Below, piece after piece: positions 32,059 through 33,312 of a stretch of 33,312 nt of DNA. The notes under the pieces are model-generated. The model did not search any database. It was given only the letters and a program-made list of their open reading frames with translations, and was not told where the DNA came from. This DNA is from an uncultured SAR86 cluster bacterium. GTDB taxonomy: Bacteria; Pseudomonadota; Gammaproteobacteria; Magnimaribacterales; D2472. The stretch spans positions 1 to 33,312 of the forward strand of contig CABWYS010000009.1 in NCBI GenBank assembly GCA_902509555.1. Direction: 5' to 3'. How positions within the stretch are numbered: the stretch's first letter is position 1; the number at the start of each line of letters is the position of its first letter. Made by a program: the position numbers and the translations under genes.

Positions 32059-33312
32059 ATGCATAAAGATATCATTGTAGTTGGAGCAGGAATCTCTGGC
32101 ATAGCTGCTGGCTACAATCTTCAAAAAAGTTGTCATGATAAATCATTTGCAATTTTAGAAGGCAGAGAATCGCTTGGAGGAACTTGGGATCTATTTAAAT
32201 ACCCTGGTATCCGTTCTGACTCCGATATGCATACCCTTGGCTTTCGTTTTAAGCCTTGGATTCATAGGAAATCAATTGCAGATGGTCCCTCCATTTTAGA
32301 GTATCTCAATGAAACAGTTGATGAGTATGATCTGAGAAAAAAAATTATTTTTAATCAAAAAGTCATTGCTTCTAATTGGGTTTCAGAAAAATCAATATGG
32401 GAATTAACGATTGATAGTAATGGCCGGCAATTAACCATGACTTGTAACTTCTTGTTTCTATGCGGCGGTTATTACAGTTATGACAAACCCTACATGCCAG
32501 AATTTCCGTCTCAAGATGAATTTAAGGGCAGACTCATTCATCCACAGTTTTGGGATGAAGCCATGGATTACTCAAATAAAAAAGTTGTAGTCATTGGAAG
32601 CGGGGCAACTGCAGTAACGTTAGTTCCTGCTATTGCTGAGAAAGCTAAGCATGTAACCATGTTACAAAGATCTCCTAGTTATGTGGTTTCTGCGCCTGGC
32701 GAGGATTCATGGAGTAAAGCATTAAATAAAATTTTACCTACTCGTTTCACTTATTTTTTAATCAGATGGAAAAATGTTTTAAGAACCAGTCTAGGCTTTT
32801 ACCTATCAAGAAAATATCCTACAAAAGTTAAAGAAAGATTGATTAATTTAGTTCGTGAAGAGTTAGGCGATGAGTTTGATGTGGAGAAACACTTCACACC
32901 AAGATACAACCCGTGGGATCAGCGTATGTGTCTTGTTCCTGATAGCGATTTGTTCAATGCAATCAAAGCGGGGCGAGCATCTGTAGTTACTGACCATATA
33001 GATCGATTTACTGAGGATGGAATTCAAATTAAATCTGGAGAGGTCATAGATGCAGATATTGTTGTTTCAGCAACAGGAATAGAAATTAATGCTTTAAATG
33101 ATATAGAGGTATCCGTTGATCAGATTAAAGTCGAACCACATAACAAACTTTCATACAAAGGAATGATGTTAAGTGGAGTGCCAAATCTTGCTTTTTCTTT
33201 AGGCTACGTGAATGCTTCTTGGACGCTTAGAGCAGATCTTACATGCGAATATGTTTGTAGACTATTAAATCAAATGGATAAGCAGGGAGTCACCACTTGT
33301 CTTCCTGAGGAA
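32059..33312 (+). CDS. flavin-dependent monooxygenase, Baeyer-Villiger type (3' end outside window)
   Basis: An FAD/NADPH enzyme of which the first 418 residues are visible; the frame is open to the last base. Start ATG 32059 has GAGAGG five bases upstream. The FAD-binding VGAGISGIAAGYNL (about 8-21) is followed by GGTWDLFKYPGIRSDSDMHT. The BVMO fingerprint F-x-G-x-x-x-H-x-x-x-W-D is met by FKGRLIHPQFWD at about residues 154-165. The NADPH Rossmann motif is VIGSGATAVTL, and VVSATGIEI is the second linker. It would convert ketones to esters or hydroxylate small substrates in the cytoplasm. With the P450 nearby it suits oxidation of hydrophobic compounds (inference). Confidence 0.9.
   Translation, partial: MHKDIIVVGAGISGIAAGYNLQKSCHDKSFAILEGRESLGGTWDLFKYPGIRSDSDMHTLGFRFKPWIHRKSIADGPSILEYLNETVDEYDLRKKIIFNQKVIASNWVSEKSIWELTIDSNGRQLTMTCNFLFLCGGYYSYDKPYMPEFPSQDEFKGRLIHPQFWDEAMDYSNKKVVVIGSGATAVTLVPAIAEKAKHVTMLQRSPSYVVSAPGEDSWSKALNKILPTRFTYFLIRWKNVLRTSLGFYLSRKYPTKVKERLINLVREELGDEFDVEKHFTPRYNPWDQRMCLVPDSDLFNAIKAGRASVVTDHIDRFTEDGIQIKSGEVIDADIVVSATGIEINALNDIEVSVDQIKVEPHNKLSYKGMMLSGVPNLAFSLGYVNASWTLRADLTCEYVCRLLNQMDKQGVTTCLPEE

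Noticed and set aside
1-33312. CRISPR array, insertion sequence or rRNA
   Set aside because: No regularly spaced repeats, no transposase and no rRNA-like stretch were seen on either strand.

Overview
The window is AT-rich chromosomal DNA (my impression is mid-30s percent GC, not computed), densely packed, with short intergenic gaps and many ATGA, TAATG or GTGA overlaps between genes. Several things point to a Gammaproteobacterium, most likely a streamlined marine lineage such as SAR86 (inference): E. coli-type queF, the divergent tesA / ybbA-ybbP arrangement, a YheS-like ABC-F protein, a CTG-N10-CAG LexA box, and abundant secreted peptidases next to P450 and Baeyer-Villiger-type oxygenase genes. 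No rRNA or other strong taxonomic marker is present.

Layout. 1-4308 is a plus-strand run: the end of a CoxE-like VWA protein, a multi-pass permease broken by a frameshift, a YadG/YadH-like ABC exporter, and queF. 4313-8071 holds tesA on the minus strand, diverging from ybbA-ybbP. 8106-10672 is a small integrated element. A 39-base copy of the 5' half of tRNA-Ser(GGA) sits on the left and the complete tRNA on the right, exactly 2,477 bp apart. Between them are repeated GTGCTC motifs near both ends, six tightly coupled minus-strand genes for small membrane and coiled-coil proteins, and one plus-strand membrane gene. No intact integrase is present. 10767-14418 carries a MarR-like regulator, a membrane protein, a DUF885 metallopeptidase, a VOC protein and a SnoaL-like protein. 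14459-15011 contains a near-perfect LexA box in front of an unrecognised 77-aa protein, then a non-coding stretch that reads as a structured RNA of about 200 nt with a textbook terminator. 15094-18525 has a DMT exporter, a rhodanese, a second VOC protein, a gamma-glutamyltransferase-like enzyme and tRNA-Arg(TCG). 18675-22612 is a plus-strand set: DUF3604 lipoprotein, secreted NAPE-PLD-like metallo-hydrolase, DUF2237 protein and secreted NTF2-fold protein. 22622-33312 holds a fatty-acid-hydroxylase/sterol-desaturase protein, a YdiI-like thioesterase, YheS-like ABC-F, a cytochrome P450 coupled to an M16 peptidase, an M28 lipoprotein peptidase and a truncated flavin monooxygenase.

How the parts fit. 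Much of the right half suits a heterotroph living on peptides, lipids and hydrophobic compounds. Secreted M16, M28, DUF885 and GGT-type hydrolases would release amino acids. The P450, BVMO-type oxygenase, desaturase-fold protein and thioesterase suit lipid or terpenoid/steroid-like oxidation. The parts least explained by known families are the tRNA-Ser element with its small-protein operon, the SOS-controlled small ORF, and the candidate RNA at 14812-15011.
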